Below, piece after piece: positions 9,173-18,002 of a DNA stretch of 64,000 nucleotides. This DNA comes from an uncultured Actinomyces sp. Its GTDB lineage: Bacteria; Actinomycetota; Actinomycetes; Actinomycetales; Actinomycetaceae. The stretch covers positions 1 through 64,000 of the forward strand of contig URAS01000013.1 in NCBI GenBank assembly GCA_900545825.1. Reading direction: 5' to 3'. Under the pieces are notes generated by a model. That model ran no database searches. It was not told the DNA's origin and saw only the letters and a list, made by a program, of their open reading frames with translations. The first letter of the stretch is position 1. Each line of letters opens with the position of its first letter. Made by a program: the position numbers and the translations under genes.

Positions 9173-9925
9173 ATGACGACTTCTGGCCCGCGGCGCCCCG
9201 GTTCGCGCCCTCCCCGGCGGCCCGGCTCCGGCGGCCGCCCGCAGGCGCCTCGCCGCCCGAGTGCCAGCGTCTACCGGCGCCGCCGGATCGGCGTCCTCAT
9301 CGTGTCGATCATCGCCATCACCCTGCTGGTCCTCGCCGTACGCGCGGTGATCCAGCTGGGATCCGCCGCGATCAGCGCCAAGTCGTCGGCAGAAAGCTCC
9401 TCGACCGGCCCGAACCCCAGCGTCCAGGTCACCGACTGTACGGCGTCGCTGCTCGACGGGACGCTCACCCCGGATGGCCAGCGCATCCAGCCGGGCTGGA
9501 AGGTCACGGTCAAGGCGCACGTCGCCGCCAAGGACGCGAAGACGCCGTGCATCGCCCAGGGCTCGCCGGCGAAGCTCGGTATGCGTGTCCTCCACGGCGA
9601 CCAGACGGTCTACGACTCGACGACCTGCGCCGAGGACGCCCCCAAGCGGCTGTTGTTCGGCCGCGACCTCACGTGGGACACGACGTTCGCGTGGGACGGC
9701 CACGCCCACCTCGGTCAGGACGGCAACTGCCAGGCTGCCGACGTCGTCGACCCCGGCGTCTACACGTTGCGGCTCGTCTACGACGGCAAACTCGTCGGCC
9801 AACCAACGGAACTGACGGTCGAGGGCGGCGGCCAGGGCGACTCGTCGGGGTCTGGGGGCAAGGCATCCTCGGGCGACCAGGCGTCGGCGAAGTCGACGCA
9901 GAAGCAGTCGACGAAGAACCAGTAG
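9173..9925 (+). CDS. Membrane-anchored extracytoplasmic protein, function unknown
   Basis: A 250-aa protein that I do not recognise. It has an N-terminal basic, proline-rich cytoplasmic segment (residues 1-40, many Arg), one membrane helix (about 41-62, IGVLIVSIIAITLLVLAVRAV) and an outside domain of about 150 residues. The outside domain has four cysteines (in VTDCTA, TPCIAQ, TTCAED and GNCQAA) that could form two disulfides. The Ser/Gly/Lys-rich tail is probably disordered. A TAGGGT hexamer (9161-9166) lies 6 nt before the ATG, so the gene is probably leaderless. It stands alone between mutY and the epimerase gene. Confidence 0.7.
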   Translation: MTTSGPRRPGSRPPRRPGSGGRPQAPRRPSASVYRRRRIGVLIVSIIAITLLVLAVRAVIQLGSAAISAKSSAESSSTGPNPSVQVTDCTASLLDGTLTPDGQRIQPGWKVTVKAHVAAKDAKTPCIAQGSPAKLGMRVLHGDQTVYDSTTCAEDAPKRLLFGRDLTWDTTFAWDGHAHLGQDGNCQAADVVDPGVYTLRLVYDGKLVGQPTELTVEGGGQGDSSGSGGKASSGDQASAKSTQKQSTKNQ

Positions 9926-10142
9926 CCGCGCCTCGCGGCGTCCTCTGGCCGGCTGGATCTTGGACTAATAGCCCAGGAACGTCCCTCGGCGGCCCGATTG
10001 GCCGGACGAAAGCCGCGCCCGATACCTGGGAAGCCTGTCGGCGCTGGCGGTTGGCCCGATAGAATCCCTCAAGGGGCAGAGTCGCCCCACCTGGACGCGC
10101 CAGCGGCGCCGTCCGGGCCGATTCGACGCGAGGACACGCACC

Positions 10143-11498
10143 ATGAGCTGGTTTGACTCCATCGAGCACGTCCACTGGTTGTCCGCACATATGCGGCACA
10201 TGATGGCCTACGGCGCTCGGTCCGAGGTACCCACCGGGTTCGGCACGATGGATGCCGACGGCAACGTTCACGAGGACGCCCCGGTCCAGCTCTACATCAC
10301 CGCCAGGCTTACCCACATTTATTCTCTGGGCGTCCTCATGGGCCTGCCCGGCTGCCGCCGCCTGGCCGCGCACGGCATCAAGGCGATGAGCGAGTACTTC
10401 TACGACCCGGTCAACGGCGGCTGGTACGACGCGATCGAGCCGCGCCTCGACGCCGACGGCAAGGCCCGCCCGGCCGAGGGCCACGACGACAAGCGCGCCT
10501 ATTCGACGGCGTTTGTCATGCTCGCCGCGGCCACCGCTACCGCCGCGAACCGCGACAACGCGCACGAGCTGCTGCGCAAGGTCCTCGACGACCACAACGA
10601 GCACTGGTGGGACGAGGCGGCCGGCATGGTCGTCGAGTCATATAACCGCGACTATTCGGTGTGCGAGCCGTACCGCGGCATGGATTCGAACATGCACACG
10701 GTCGAGGCGCTGCTGGTCGCCGCCGACGTCACCCACGAAGAGCTGTGGTTGGAGCGCGCCCACCGGATCCTGGAAAACGTCGTCAATCAGGCGCGCGACC
10801 ACGCGTGGCGGATCCCCGAGCACTTCGACGCCGACTGGAATTTCCAGCCCGACTATCACGCCGACGACCCGCAGAATCCGCACCGCGCCTACGGGTACGC
10901 GGTCGGGCACGCCTTCGAGTTCAGTCGGCTGCTGCTTGAGGCCCGCGCGATGTGGCACGAGGCCGGCCACGACCTCGAAGACTGGATGCTCGAGGGCGCC
11001 ACCGAGATCTTCGAGCGCACCCGCGTCGACGCGTGGCGGCGCGACGGGGCCGCCGGGTTCGTCTACACGATCGACGACGACGGCGCCGCGGTCATCCACG
11101 ACCGGCTGGGCTGGGTGTGTTTCGAGGCGATCAACGCGGCCGTCGCCCTCTACCGCACGTCGGCGAACGGCGAGCGGACGATGGGCGACATGGAGCATTA
11201 CGAGCACTGCTACCACTCGTGGATCGACTATGCCGCGCAGTACCTGCTCGTGCCCGACGGCAGCGTCGTCGCTAAGCTCAACCGCGATAACGAACCGATC
11301 GACATGCTCAACACGGCTCGCCGCGAGACGATGTACCACGCCGTCCAGGCGCTGTTGTTCCCCCGGCTGCCGCTGACGCCCTCGATCTCGAGCGCGATCG
11401 CGCTGGGGGCGTTGGACAAGCCCGAGTGGAAGCCGAAGGAACAGAAGCCCACGCAGCCGCGCGGCTTCTTCCCGCGCGTCTTCGGGCACGGCAAGTAG
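10143..11498 (+). CDS. AGE-family sugar epimerase/isomerase
   Basis: A 451-aa protein of the N-acylglucosamine 2-epimerase / mannose isomerase superfamily, expected to fold as an (alpha/alpha)6 barrel. Recognisable blocks are QLYITARLTHIYSLGVLMG, AYSTAFVMLAA, YRGMDSNMHTVEALL, HAWRIPEHFDADWNFQPDY, YAVGHAFEFSRLLLEA and the late His-rich MEHYEHCYHSWIDYA, which resemble the active-site histidines of YihS/mannose isomerases. The likely substrate is a free ketose/aldose pair such as mannose and fructose, but sequence alone does not settle this. A TAGAAT hexamer (10060-10065) could be the -10 box. The start has a weak GAGGA site. The C-terminal 40 residues are an extension with a basic end. Confidence 0.85.
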   Translation: MSWFDSIEHVHWLSAHMRHMMAYGARSEVPTGFGTMDADGNVHEDAPVQLYITARLTHIYSLGVLMGLPGCRRLAAHGIKAMSEYFYDPVNGGWYDAIEPRLDADGKARPAEGHDDKRAYSTAFVMLAAATATAANRDNAHELLRKVLDDHNEHWWDEAAGMVVESYNRDYSVCEPYRGMDSNMHTVEALLVAADVTHEELWLERAHRILENVVNQARDHAWRIPEHFDADWNFQPDYHADDPQNPHRAYGYAVGHAFEFSRLLLEARAMWHEAGHDLEDWMLEGATEIFERTRVDAWRRDGAAGFVYTIDDDGAAVIHDRLGWVCFEAINAAVALYRTSANGERTMGDMEHYEHCYHSWIDYAAQYLLVPDGSVVAKLNRDNEPIDMLNTARRETMYHAVQALLFPRLPLTPSISSAIALGALDKPEWKPKEQKPTQPRGFFPRVFGHGK

Positions 11499-11501
11499 CG
11501 C

Positions 11502-12578
11502 GTGGCGCGCCGCAGCGGGGCCGCCAGGCGTGCCGGTGGACCGCCGGCCCGCGCCGGCCTGTCGCCGCGGCCGCTCGTTGTCGCCGAGGACGGCCTGGCG
11601 GGTGAGGTCGTCGCGCGGGCCCTCGCCGCGAAACGCCGCCAGCCGCTGCCCCAGGGGTGGGGTTGGCGGGCGTGCGCCGCGGGCGATGTCGTCGACGCCG
11701 CCGGGCATCAAATCCCGGGTAACCAGGCGTTACGGGCGGGGCAGCGGGTCTTTATCCACGCGGCCGCGCCCGACGAGCCGGGCTATACCGGCGCCCTCGA
11801 GATTCTGTGGCGCGGCGAGGACGCCGTCGTCGTCGCGAAACCCGCGGGGCTGGCCACCGCGCCGCGCGGGGCGTTCGTCGCGCGCTCGGTCACCGTGGCC
11901 GCGCGGCGGGCGTGGGGAAACGACCACGTTGTTCCGGCGCACCGGCTCGACCGGCTGACGTCCGGGTGCCTGCTCCTCGTCACGGACCCCGTCGCGCGCG
12001 GGCGCTACCAGCAGGCGTTCGCCCGCCGCGACGTGACGAAAACCTACGTCGCCCTCACCGACGCGCCGGCAAATGTGCAGGTGGGGGAGCGGATGTGGCT
12101 CACCGCCCAGGTGCGGCACGTCCCCGGCGAACTGGCCGGGCGGATCGAGCAGGCCGGCGGCGGTTCTGGCATGGCCGGCGCTGCCGACGGCGCGGCTGAT
12201 ACGGACGCTCCCGCCGCGGGCCGGCTCCTCGCCTGCGACGTCCTCCTGATCGCCCTCGAGGACGGCCGGGCCGCATGGCTCGTCACCCCCGAGGGCGGCT
12301 ACACCCACCAGATCCGCGCGACGTTCGCGGCGGCGGGGATGGCGCTCGCAGGCGACCCGCTGTACGGTCGGGCGACGCCGCAGGTCGGAGCCGATGGCGG
12401 CCTCGGAGAGTGGCTGGGGCTGCACGCGGCCGCCCTTGACTTCCCGACGCGCACGGGGCGGGTACGCGTCCAGGCGCCGCTGCCCGCCGACTGGCCCCTG
12501 AGCGGCGCCACCAGGCGGAACATCGACGCCGAGGTTGCCCGGATTCTGGATCGCGGCCCAACGCGCAGGGAAAGCTGA
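11502..12578 (+). CDS. RluA/RluD-family pseudouridine synthase
   Basis: RNA modification enzyme that converts uridine to pseudouridine in rRNA or tRNA. The 358-aa protein starts at GTG, 3 nt after the epimerase stop. The family signature HRLDRLTSG is at 147-155, with the catalytic Asp at 150; it is preceded by VVAKPAGLATAPRG and followed by a diverged KTYVALTDAP block. The C-terminal half has the expected GGYTHQIRATFAAAGMALAGDPLYG block. The N-terminal part may be a degenerate S4-like domain (AAGDVVDAAGH). RNA target not determinable here. Confidence 0.9.
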   Translation: MARRSGAARRAGGPPARAGLSPRPLVVAEDGLAGEVVARALAAKRRQPLPQGWGWRACAAGDVVDAAGHQIPGNQALRAGQRVFIHAAAPDEPGYTGALEILWRGEDAVVVAKPAGLATAPRGAFVARSVTVAARRAWGNDHVVPAHRLDRLTSGCLLLVTDPVARGRYQQAFARRDVTKTYVALTDAPANVQVGERMWLTAQVRHVPGELAGRIEQAGGGSGMAGAADGAADTDAPAAGRLLACDVLLIALEDGRAAWLVTPEGGYTHQIRATFAAAGMALAGDPLYGRATPQVGADGGLGEWLGLHAAALDFPTRTGRVRVQAPLPADWPLSGATRRNIDAEVARILDRGPTRRES

Positions 12579-12598
12579 CCTGTTTTAGGCTTTTCAGT

Positions 12599-13366
12599 AT
12601 GCCCTCATCCTTGACGAAACCGTTCCTGTTCGTCCAGTGCCGCCCCGCCGGGGCGATCGCCGACGACGAACGGCGGACCATCGAAATGTTGGGCGGTTTG
12701 AGCGAGGGGACGACGCTGCGTTCGCTCATGCTGCTGGATTATCCCGATGTTGATCCCGTGCACGACCTCGATTTAGCCGGGGATTATGCGGGCGTCATTA
12801 TTTCGGGGTCGCCCTATTCCGCCCGGTCGATTCTCGAGCAATCCGATCCGCAGCGCGCTCATATGCACGCGCGGATTGTCCGGCTGGCCGGCGAGTTGTT
12901 AGAGCACGATATTCCCACGCTCGGCCTGTGTTATGGGCTGCAAATGCTGGCGATCGCCGCCGGCGAGTCGCTGGTCGACACGTATTCCGAGGACCTTCAG
13001 GCCGTCACCGTCTCGGTGACCAAGGCCGGCCGTGACGATCCGATCGCCCAGGGTATGTCCTCGCCATTCCGCGCATTCGTTGGGCACACCGATTCGTTGG
13101 AACGGGTCCCCGAGGGTGGCACCCTGCTGGCGCGCGGCGACTATTGCCCCCACCAGCTCGTGCGGATGGAACGCAATATTTATGGCAGCCAGTTCCACCC
13201 GGAAATCACCACACCAGGCATGCAATTACGCATTGACGCGTACGCCGGACACTATTATGGCGAGAAAGAGACGCAGGAAGTGATTCGCCGCTGCATGACC
13301 CAAGATGTCACCAGCGGAAACGCCCTCATCACACGTTTCGTTGAGTATTTTCGCGAGCGTGCGTAA
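12599..13366 (+). CDS. Class I glutamine amidotransferase (GMP-synthase-like)
   Basis: A stand-alone class I glutamine amidotransferase domain of 255 aa. The catalytic triad is visible: Cys111 in LGLCYGLQM, and His200 with Glu202 in QFHPEIT. There is no ATP-pyrophosphatase domain, so this is not a complete GMP synthase; such proteins are usually of unknown substrate. The C-terminal 50 residues (TQEVIRRCMTQDVTSGNALI) form an extra helical segment. A TAGGCT hexamer (12586-12591) lies 7 nt before the ATG, suggesting a leaderless mRNA. A paralogue is encoded at 48020-48757. The ligase gene follows after 38 nt. Confidence 0.85.
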   Translation: MPSSLTKPFLFVQCRPAGAIADDERRTIEMLGGLSEGTTLRSLMLLDYPDVDPVHDLDLAGDYAGVIISGSPYSARSILEQSDPQRAHMHARIVRLAGELLEHDIPTLGLCYGLQMLAIAAGESLVDTYSEDLQAVTVSVTKAGRDDPIAQGMSSPFRAFVGHTDSLERVPEGGTLLARGDYCPHQLVRMERNIYGSQFHPEITTPGMQLRIDAYAGHYYGEKETQEVIRRCMTQDVTSGNALITRFVEYFRERA

Positions 13367-13404
13367 AGCTTGAGCAGCCGGTCAACAGAAAGGCAAGGCT
13401 ACCG

Positions 13405-14604
13405 ATGAGACTTGATTTTGCCCAGTCGCCGCGGTCCAGTGTGGGGCTGGAATGGGAACTCCAACTGGTCGACCGCGAGTCGCACGACCTGCGCCAGACC
13501 GCCCAGACGATCCTCGCCGAGGTTGAGGCGGCGCATCCCGGGAACGGCCTCGTCCATAAAGAGATGTTGCTCAACACGGTCGAGCTGACGTCCAGGCCGC
13601 GTGAGCGGGTCTCCCAGTGCATCAGCGACATTGAAGAGGCCGCCGCCCTCGTGCGGCCGGTGACCGACCAGCTGCACATCGAGTTGACGTCGGCGGGGTC
13701 GCATCCGTTCGCCGACCCGACGTATCAGCAGGTCACGGACTCGCAGCGGTACCGCGAGCTGGTGGCACGCACCCAGTATTGGGGTCAGCAGATGTTGCTG
13801 TTCGGCACCCACGTCCACGTCGGCGTCGAGGACCGCGACAAGCTGCTGCCCCTGCTCAGCTACGTCGCGACGAAGCTCGGCCACATCCAGGCGCTGTTCG
13901 CGTCGTCGCCCTATTGGGGCGGCGTCGACACCGGCTACTGCGACAACCGGGCGATGGTGTTCCAGCAGCTGCCCACGGCCGGGCAGCCGCGCCAGTTCGA
14001 CCGCTGGGAAGACCTCGAGGGCTTCAGCACCGACATGCTGAAAACCGGCGTGATCAGCAGTTTCGACGAGGTCCGCTGGGATATTCGGCCGTCGCCGAAG
14101 TTCGGGACGCTCGAGGTGCGCGTCGCCGACGCGTCGACGAATACGAAAGAGGTGCGCGCCCTCGCCGGCCTCGTCCAGTCGCTGGTCGAGACGGGGTCGC
14201 GGATCCTCGATTCCGGCTGCGAGCTGCCCAGCCAGCCCGAGTGGTTCGTCGCCGAAAACAAGTGGCGGGCCGCGCGGTATGGCATGGATGCGATCCTCAT
14301 CGAGAACCGCGCCGGCGACGAGGAAACGCTGCGCGACACTCTGCCCGGCTGGCTGGACGAACTCATGCCGGCCGCCGAGGACCTGGGGTGTGCCGAGGAC
14401 GTCGCGTGGATCGCCGACCTCGCGCGGCTGGGGGTCGGGTATCAGCGCCAGCGTGCCGTGTACGCCAAGGCCGGGTCGTTGGAGGCCGTCGTCGAGTTCA
14501 TGCAGGCCGAGACCAAGGCCGATCGCCCGCTCGATCCGGGCACGTTCGTCGCGCAGGCGCGCGGCGTCCACGTGCCCCGCCGCCACGACAGCCCGAAGCG
14601 CTAG
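13405..14604 (+). CDS. ybdK: YbdK-type glutamate-cysteine ligase 2
   Basis: Carboxylate-amine ligase of the GCS2 family (399 aa), which makes gamma-glutamyl-cysteine-like products with ATP. Family blocks are SVGLEWELQLVD at the N-terminus, KEMLLNTVELTS, LLFGTHVHVGVED and GTLEVRVADA. The family is widespread in actinobacteria, and the in-vivo product is often uncertain because many of these organisms use mycothiol. An AAAGGC sequence upstream could serve as ribosome-binding site. It may be co-transcribed with the amidotransferase gene before it. A long palindrome follows the stop. Confidence 0.88.
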   Translation: MRLDFAQSPRSSVGLEWELQLVDRESHDLRQTAQTILAEVEAAHPGNGLVHKEMLLNTVELTSRPRERVSQCISDIEEAAALVRPVTDQLHIELTSAGSHPFADPTYQQVTDSQRYRELVARTQYWGQQMLLFGTHVHVGVEDRDKLLPLLSYVATKLGHIQALFASSPYWGGVDTGYCDNRAMVFQQLPTAGQPRQFDRWEDLEGFSTDMLKTGVISSFDEVRWDIRPSPKFGTLEVRVADASTNTKEVRALAGLVQSLVETGSRILDSGCELPSQPEWFVAENKWRAARYGMDAILIENRAGDEETLRDTLPGWLDELMPAAEDLGCAEDVAWIADLARLGVGYQRQRAVYAKAGSLEAVVEFMQAETKADRPLDPGTFVAQARGVHVPRRHDSPKR

Positions 14605-14617
14605 CTGTCGGCTTGAC

Positions 14618-14681
14618 CCCAATCTGTGCGTTCTTTCGGTGCAAGACTGCAGGTCACGCACCGAAAAATGCACAGATTGGG
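14618..14681. terminator. Long palindrome between convergent genes (family C)
   Basis: CCCAATCTGTGC (14618-14629) pairs with GCACAGATTGGG (14670-14681), and an inner pair TCGGTGC/GCACCGA extends the stem. The loop contains the dyad CTGCAG. It lies exactly between the convergent ybdK and oxidoreductase genes. It could act as a two-way terminator, but T runs are short; its length and symmetry also fit a dispersed repeat. Only one copy is seen in this window. Confidence 0.6.
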
Positions 14682-14703
14682 CTGGTGACAGACCGAGGGC
14701 GGA

Positions 14704-15834
14704 CTAGTCGAAGGTGACGATCATCTTGCCGAAGGGCTTGGGGTCGGGGTAGTCGCCGGCGGGCTCGCCGAACCACTTGGGGGCCAGGCGCGCGAAGGCG
14801 TCGCCGCAGTTTTCGGCGTGATAGACGGTGTCGACGACGGGGAGGACCTGGCCCTCCTCGATGAGCGGCCACACGTAATTCTGGAGGTCGGCGATGACGC
14901 GGGCTCTGAGGTCGGGCGACGCCCCGCGCAGGGTCGCGCCGGTGATGGTCGCGCGTTTCTCCATGAGTTTGCTGAGGTTGAGCGTCCCTTTGACGCCGCG
15001 TTGCAAGCCCATGACGAGGAGTGTGCCGCCGGTCGCCAGCATGTCGAGGTTTGCGTCGAGGCCGCCGGCGCCGGTGACGTCGAGGATCATGTCGACGCCC
15101 TCACCGCGCGTGTAGTCGGCGATCGCCGCGTTGACGTCGTCGTGGTAGTCGATGCCGGCATAGGCGCCGAGGGTTAGGCAGGCGGCGGCGCGTTCGGGCG
15201 AGCCGGCGGTCGTGAATACGCGGGCGCCGAGGTAGCTGGCCAGTTGGACGGCGATCGAGCCGACGCCGCCGGAACCGCCGTGGATGAGGATGGTTTGCCC
15301 GGGCTGGAGCCCGCCGAGGATCTTGAGATTGAGCCAGCTGGTCGCGCACGATTCGACGAGGGCGGCGTTCGCCTCCATTTCGCCGATCGTCGTGCGGCGC
15401 AGGGTGAGGCGCGAGGGATCGACGAGGTCGGGCTGATAGCGCAGCGCGTTCCCCGATGCCGGGAATGGGAGGATCAGGGGGATGCTCGCCGTGCACATGT
15501 CGGCGAGGCCACCGCCGGCGACCAGCGCGAGGACGGGCCGGTGGGTTTGGAACGCCTGGACGAGGGCGTCGGGCTCGGGCTGATGAATCGACGATTCGGC
15601 GGACATGATGTACCCGGCGACCTCGAGGCCGGGAACCTCGGTGACCCCGGGCGGCGGCGGATAGTCGCCGTGCAGCTGGAGGGCGTCGGCGCGGTTGACG
15701 GCGGCGGCGCGCACCTCAATGAGGGCCTGGCCGGGGGTAATAGTGGGCGCGGGAGCGTTGACCAGGTCGACGCCATAGGCGAGTTTCCTCAGCCACTGGC
15801 CCTGGCGAACGATGGGGGAGCATATCGCGCGCAT
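14704..15834 (-). CDS. Quinone oxidoreductase-like medium-chain reductase
   Basis: A 376-aa NAD(P)H-dependent oxidoreductase of the zinc-independent quinone oxidoreductase (QOR/PIG3) branch of the medium-chain family. The GroES-like N-terminal half has EVRAAAVNRADALQLHGDYP and PGLEVAGYI. The Rossmann half has IHGGSGGVGSIAVQLASYLG, the NADP-binding loop. Catalytic zinc ligands of classical alcohol dehydrogenases are absent. A TAAATT hexamer (15841-15846 on the plus strand) lies 6 nt before the ATG, so it is probably leaderless. It is convergent with ybdK and divergent from the next gene. Confidence 0.88.
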   Translation of the reverse strand: MRAICSPIVRQGQWLRKLAYGVDLVNAPAPTITPGQALIEVRAAAVNRADALQLHGDYPPPPGVTEVPGLEVAGYIMSAESSIHQPEPDALVQAFQTHRPVLALVAGGGLADMCTASIPLILPFPASGNALRYQPDLVDPSRLTLRRTTIGEMEANAALVESCATSWLNLKILGGLQPGQTILIHGGSGGVGSIAVQLASYLGARVFTTAGSPERAAACLTLGAYAGIDYHDDVNAAIADYTRGEGVDMILDVTGAGGLDANLDMLATGGTLLVMGLQRGVKGTLNLSKLMEKRATITGATLRGASPDLRARVIADLQNYVWPLIEEGQVLPVVDTVYHAENCGDAFARLAPKWFGEPAGDYPDPKPFGKMIVTFD

Positions 15835-16011
15835 ACGCCCAATTTACGAGGAAACCCGACCCCCGGAGCTCCTTTTCTCGCGCTGTTTCATATTCCGGAA
15901 CCCCGAGGGCGTCGGCAAAGCCCTCCGCCGCCGTGATCTCCTTGGGGGACGTCACCCTTCGTCGCGCAGTGTGCCGCGCCATGACGCGGCCTGTGGAAAA
16001 CCGGTTCACCA

Positions 16012-16041
16012 CTGACGCCGCTCCGGAACGGCGGATATCAT
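16012..16041 (+). promoter_or_regulatory. Predicted promoter of the PIN-nuclease operon
   Basis: CTGACG (16012-16017) and TATCAT (16036-16041) are separated by 18 nt. A strong ribosome-binding site AAGGAGGTG (16051-16059) follows, 4 nt before the GTG start at 16064. Confidence 0.5.
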
Positions 16042-16063
16042 CGCAACCAGAAGGAGGTGAAAC

Positions 16064-16840
16064 GTGGACACCATCAATCTCACACTCAACGGCAGGACGA
16101 CCGGCCCGGATCCCATCAGCGCGGGTGTGCTTGCGGAGGCTCTCGGTCAGCTCCAGTCGTTGGCGAACGCCCTCGGCTCCGAGAAGGTGACGGCACTGCC
16201 GATTCGGGATATTTCCTTGGGGTCGGTCGTGGTCGTGACCGAAGCGCCTGCGCAGGTCGTGGAATCGGTTGATCGGGGTCTGCGTTCCCTCGAAACCCAT
16301 CGCGAGCCGCCGTCGGGCTGGAACAGCGCGGCGCTCGAAGCGATCGGCAAACTGGCGGGCCTGCCGGGGACGGGTGGCGTCACGGGTGTTTCCCTGGGCA
16401 GCACGGTGCTGACCAGCCGAATCGCGGAGCATTCCCGGGCTGCCGCAGCCGTGTTGGCACGGACGCGGGCACGATCTTTCGGCGCGGTCGAAGGGCGGCT
16501 TTACGCCTATTCGGCGCGGTCGGATCAACGGACTGCCAAGCTCGATGACTCGCGGGGCTATTCCGTAAGCGTCGCCATTCCGACTGACGCCCTCGCGGCC
16601 CAGATGCGGCAGCTGCTCGAGACCCAGGTTCGTGTGTTGGGGCTCGTCGAGCGTGACAGTGACGACCCCAGTCGCGTGTACGCCATCGAGGCGCAAAAGG
16701 TCACCTCGGTGGCTGATACGACGCCCCCGTCTGCCGAGATGGTTGATGCCGCAATCAGTGAAGGCCGCGCGGCGTGGGCCGCGCTAGGGGGTGAGGGCGA
16801 CCCGGTGCAGCTCGTGAAGGCCGTTCGGTATGGCAAGTGA
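16064..16840 (+). CDS. Unknown protein encoded with a PIN-domain nuclease
   Basis: A 258-aa soluble protein that I do not recognise. It starts at GTG after a near-perfect AAGGAGGTG site. The N-terminal third mixes strands and helices (IRDISLGSVVVVTEAP), the middle has the glycine-rich GLPGTGGVTGVSLGS, and the C-terminus has a helix with KAVRYGK. No DNA-binding motif typical of antitoxins is evident. Its 3' end overlaps the start of the PIN-domain gene by 11 nt, so the two products are probably made together. It could be an antitoxin-like or substrate-recognition partner of the nuclease; this is inference from the overlap only. Confidence 0.65.
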   Translation: MDTINLTLNGRTTGPDPISAGVLAEALGQLQSLANALGSEKVTALPIRDISLGSVVVVTEAPAQVVESVDRGLRSLETHREPPSGWNSAALEAIGKLAGLPGTGGVTGVSLGSTVLTSRIAEHSRAAAAVLARTRARSFGAVEGRLYAYSARSDQRTAKLDDSRGYSVSVAIPTDALAAQMRQLLETQVRVLGLVERDSDDPSRVYAIEAQKVTSVADTTPPSAEMVDAAISEGRAAWAALGGEGDPVQLVKAVRYGK

Positions 16841-17315
16841 CTCGCCTGCGCCGCTCGCGGTCGTTGATGCCTGCGTGATTATTGCGTTGCTGGGCCCCGA
16901 GGGCGACATGACGGGCAGCGACACCTTCGACCGTGCCCACGGGTTGTTCCGTGATAGCGCGTATCGCCTCGTCTTGCCGGTCCTCCAGAAGGCAGAATTA
17001 CTCGCCGTCGCCCAGCGGACGCCGAACTTGCCCGTAGCCGAGAGGCGACAACGCGTCGCCCAGATCAGCGAGCTTGTGGACTCTCTCGGCCTCATCGGAC
17101 TCGACATGCTGGTTGAGGACGCTGCGGACGCGTGGCAGCTGTGGGCGGACTATGGCGTGAAGTACCAGGATGGGTTGATGGTATGCGCCGCTGCGCGGAT
17201 TGGTGCCAAATACCTGTTCACGCTTGACGAGAAACTCGTCGCCGCCCTCCGCGATTTCGAGGGTGTGCACGTGTCGTTGCCGCCGTCTGCTTCCACGCTT
17301 CCATTGGGTGTCTGA
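16830..17315 (+). CDS. PIN-domain ribonuclease (toxin-like)
   Basis: A 161-aa PIN-domain protein. The acidic metal-binding residues are in the expected places: Asp13 in VVDACVII, Glu56 in QKAELLAV, Asp114 in KYQDGLMVCAAA and Asp133 in FTLDEKL. PIN proteins of this size are usually sequence-specific endoribonucleases, often VapC-like toxins. The upstream overlapping gene is far larger than a normal VapB antitoxin (about 70-90 aa), so this pair is atypical. A third small gene follows after 22 nt. The three are followed by a family A palindrome and a tRNA gene, which fits an accessory insertion. Confidence 0.85.
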   Translation: MASDSPAPLAVVDACVIIALLGPEGDMTGSDTFDRAHGLFRDSAYRLVLPVLQKAELLAVAQRTPNLPVAERRQRVAQISELVDSLGLIGLDMLVEDAADAWQLWADYGVKYQDGLMVCAAARIGAKYLFTLDEKLVAALRDFEGVHVSLPPSASTLPLGV

Positions 17316-17337
17316 CGGCTTTTAGGGGGTGTGAGTC

Positions 17338-17745
17338 ATGAGTGGGGCCAGCGACTTTCGTCGCGAGATCATGCACGTGGTCACCGGGACAGGCATGGAC
17401 ATGCCGGTCGTCAACGATGAGGGTGAGCAGGTTGTCATCGCGTTGCTTGGGTCTGACCCGCTCCCGCGTCTGTTCACGCTGTTGGCCCGTGCCTGCGGGT
17501 ACGCGACAGTGTTCGTCAAGATGGCGAGTGGGTCGGTCCGGCAAGTCCCGTTCGTTCACACGGACTGTGCCATTGATCCCAACAGCGTTGGCGATTTGCC
17601 AATACCGGTCGATGCTCATTCGACCGTGGAGATGCTGGTGAACTACGTCGAAACACAGCCTGACGGTGTCGTGTTGCGGACTTTCAATCGTTCAAGCGAG
17701 CCCCGGTGTGCCCTGGCGAGGTCGACCGACCTGCTGACCGCGTGA
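17338..17745 (+). CDS. Small unknown protein downstream of the PIN nuclease
   Basis: A 135-aa protein starting at ATG 17338 with AGGGGGTG upstream. It is soluble, with one hydrophobic stretch (LPRLFTLLARACGYATVF, about residues 41-58) that looks like a buried helix rather than a membrane segment, and acidic segments near its ends. I recognise no family. It is in the same orientation, 22 nt after the PIN gene, so probably belongs to the same transcript. Codon use is somewhat less GC-biased than in the folate genes. Confidence 0.6.
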   Translation: MSGASDFRREIMHVVTGTGMDMPVVNDEGEQVVIALLGSDPLPRLFTLLARACGYATVFVKMASGSVRQVPFVHTDCAIDPNSVGDLPIPVDAHSTVEMLVNYVETQPDGVVLRTFNRSSEPRCALARSTDLLTA

Positions 17746-17798
17746 GTTCCCTAGCGGGGCCGCTGGCGGGTGTAGGTCAGGATATCCCGAAAGAATCC

Positions 17799-17888
17799 CG
17801 AAACGCTCACCTCAATTGTCGATTCTGTCCGGTAACCGGTAGTTCTGACGATTGAGGTGAGCGTGTTGCGGACCGGGTGAGCGTTTCG
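17799..17888. repeat. Family A intergenic palindrome, copy 2 (right arm doubled)
   Basis: CGAAACGCTCACCT begins at 17799. The right side has a degenerate inner arm AGGTGAGCGTGTTGCG and then a perfect outer arm GGTGAGCGTTTCG ending at 17888. The centre is the dyad CCGGTAACCGG, flanked by CAATTGTC and GACGATTG. It separates the PIN cluster from tRNA-Ser. Confidence 0.85.
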
Positions 17889-17914
17889 CTTCCACAGAGC
17901 CCGAGGGGCATCAG

Positions 17915-18002
17915 CGGAGATGGAGGGATTCGAACCCTCGAGGGGCGTTCCGCCCCAACCTCCTTAGCAGGGAGGCGCACTAGGCCACTATGCGACATCT
18001 CC
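17915..18002 (-). tRNA. tRNA-Ser (anticodon GCT)
   Basis: The 7-bp acceptor stem GGAGATG/CATCTCC closes the gene; the anticodon stem CCTCC/GGAGG carries the loop CTGCTAA with anticodon GCT. A long GC-rich variable arm (GGGGCGGAACGCCCC) identifies a class II tRNA. The T arm has GGTTCGAATCC. The 3' CCA is not encoded. Confidence 0.96.
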
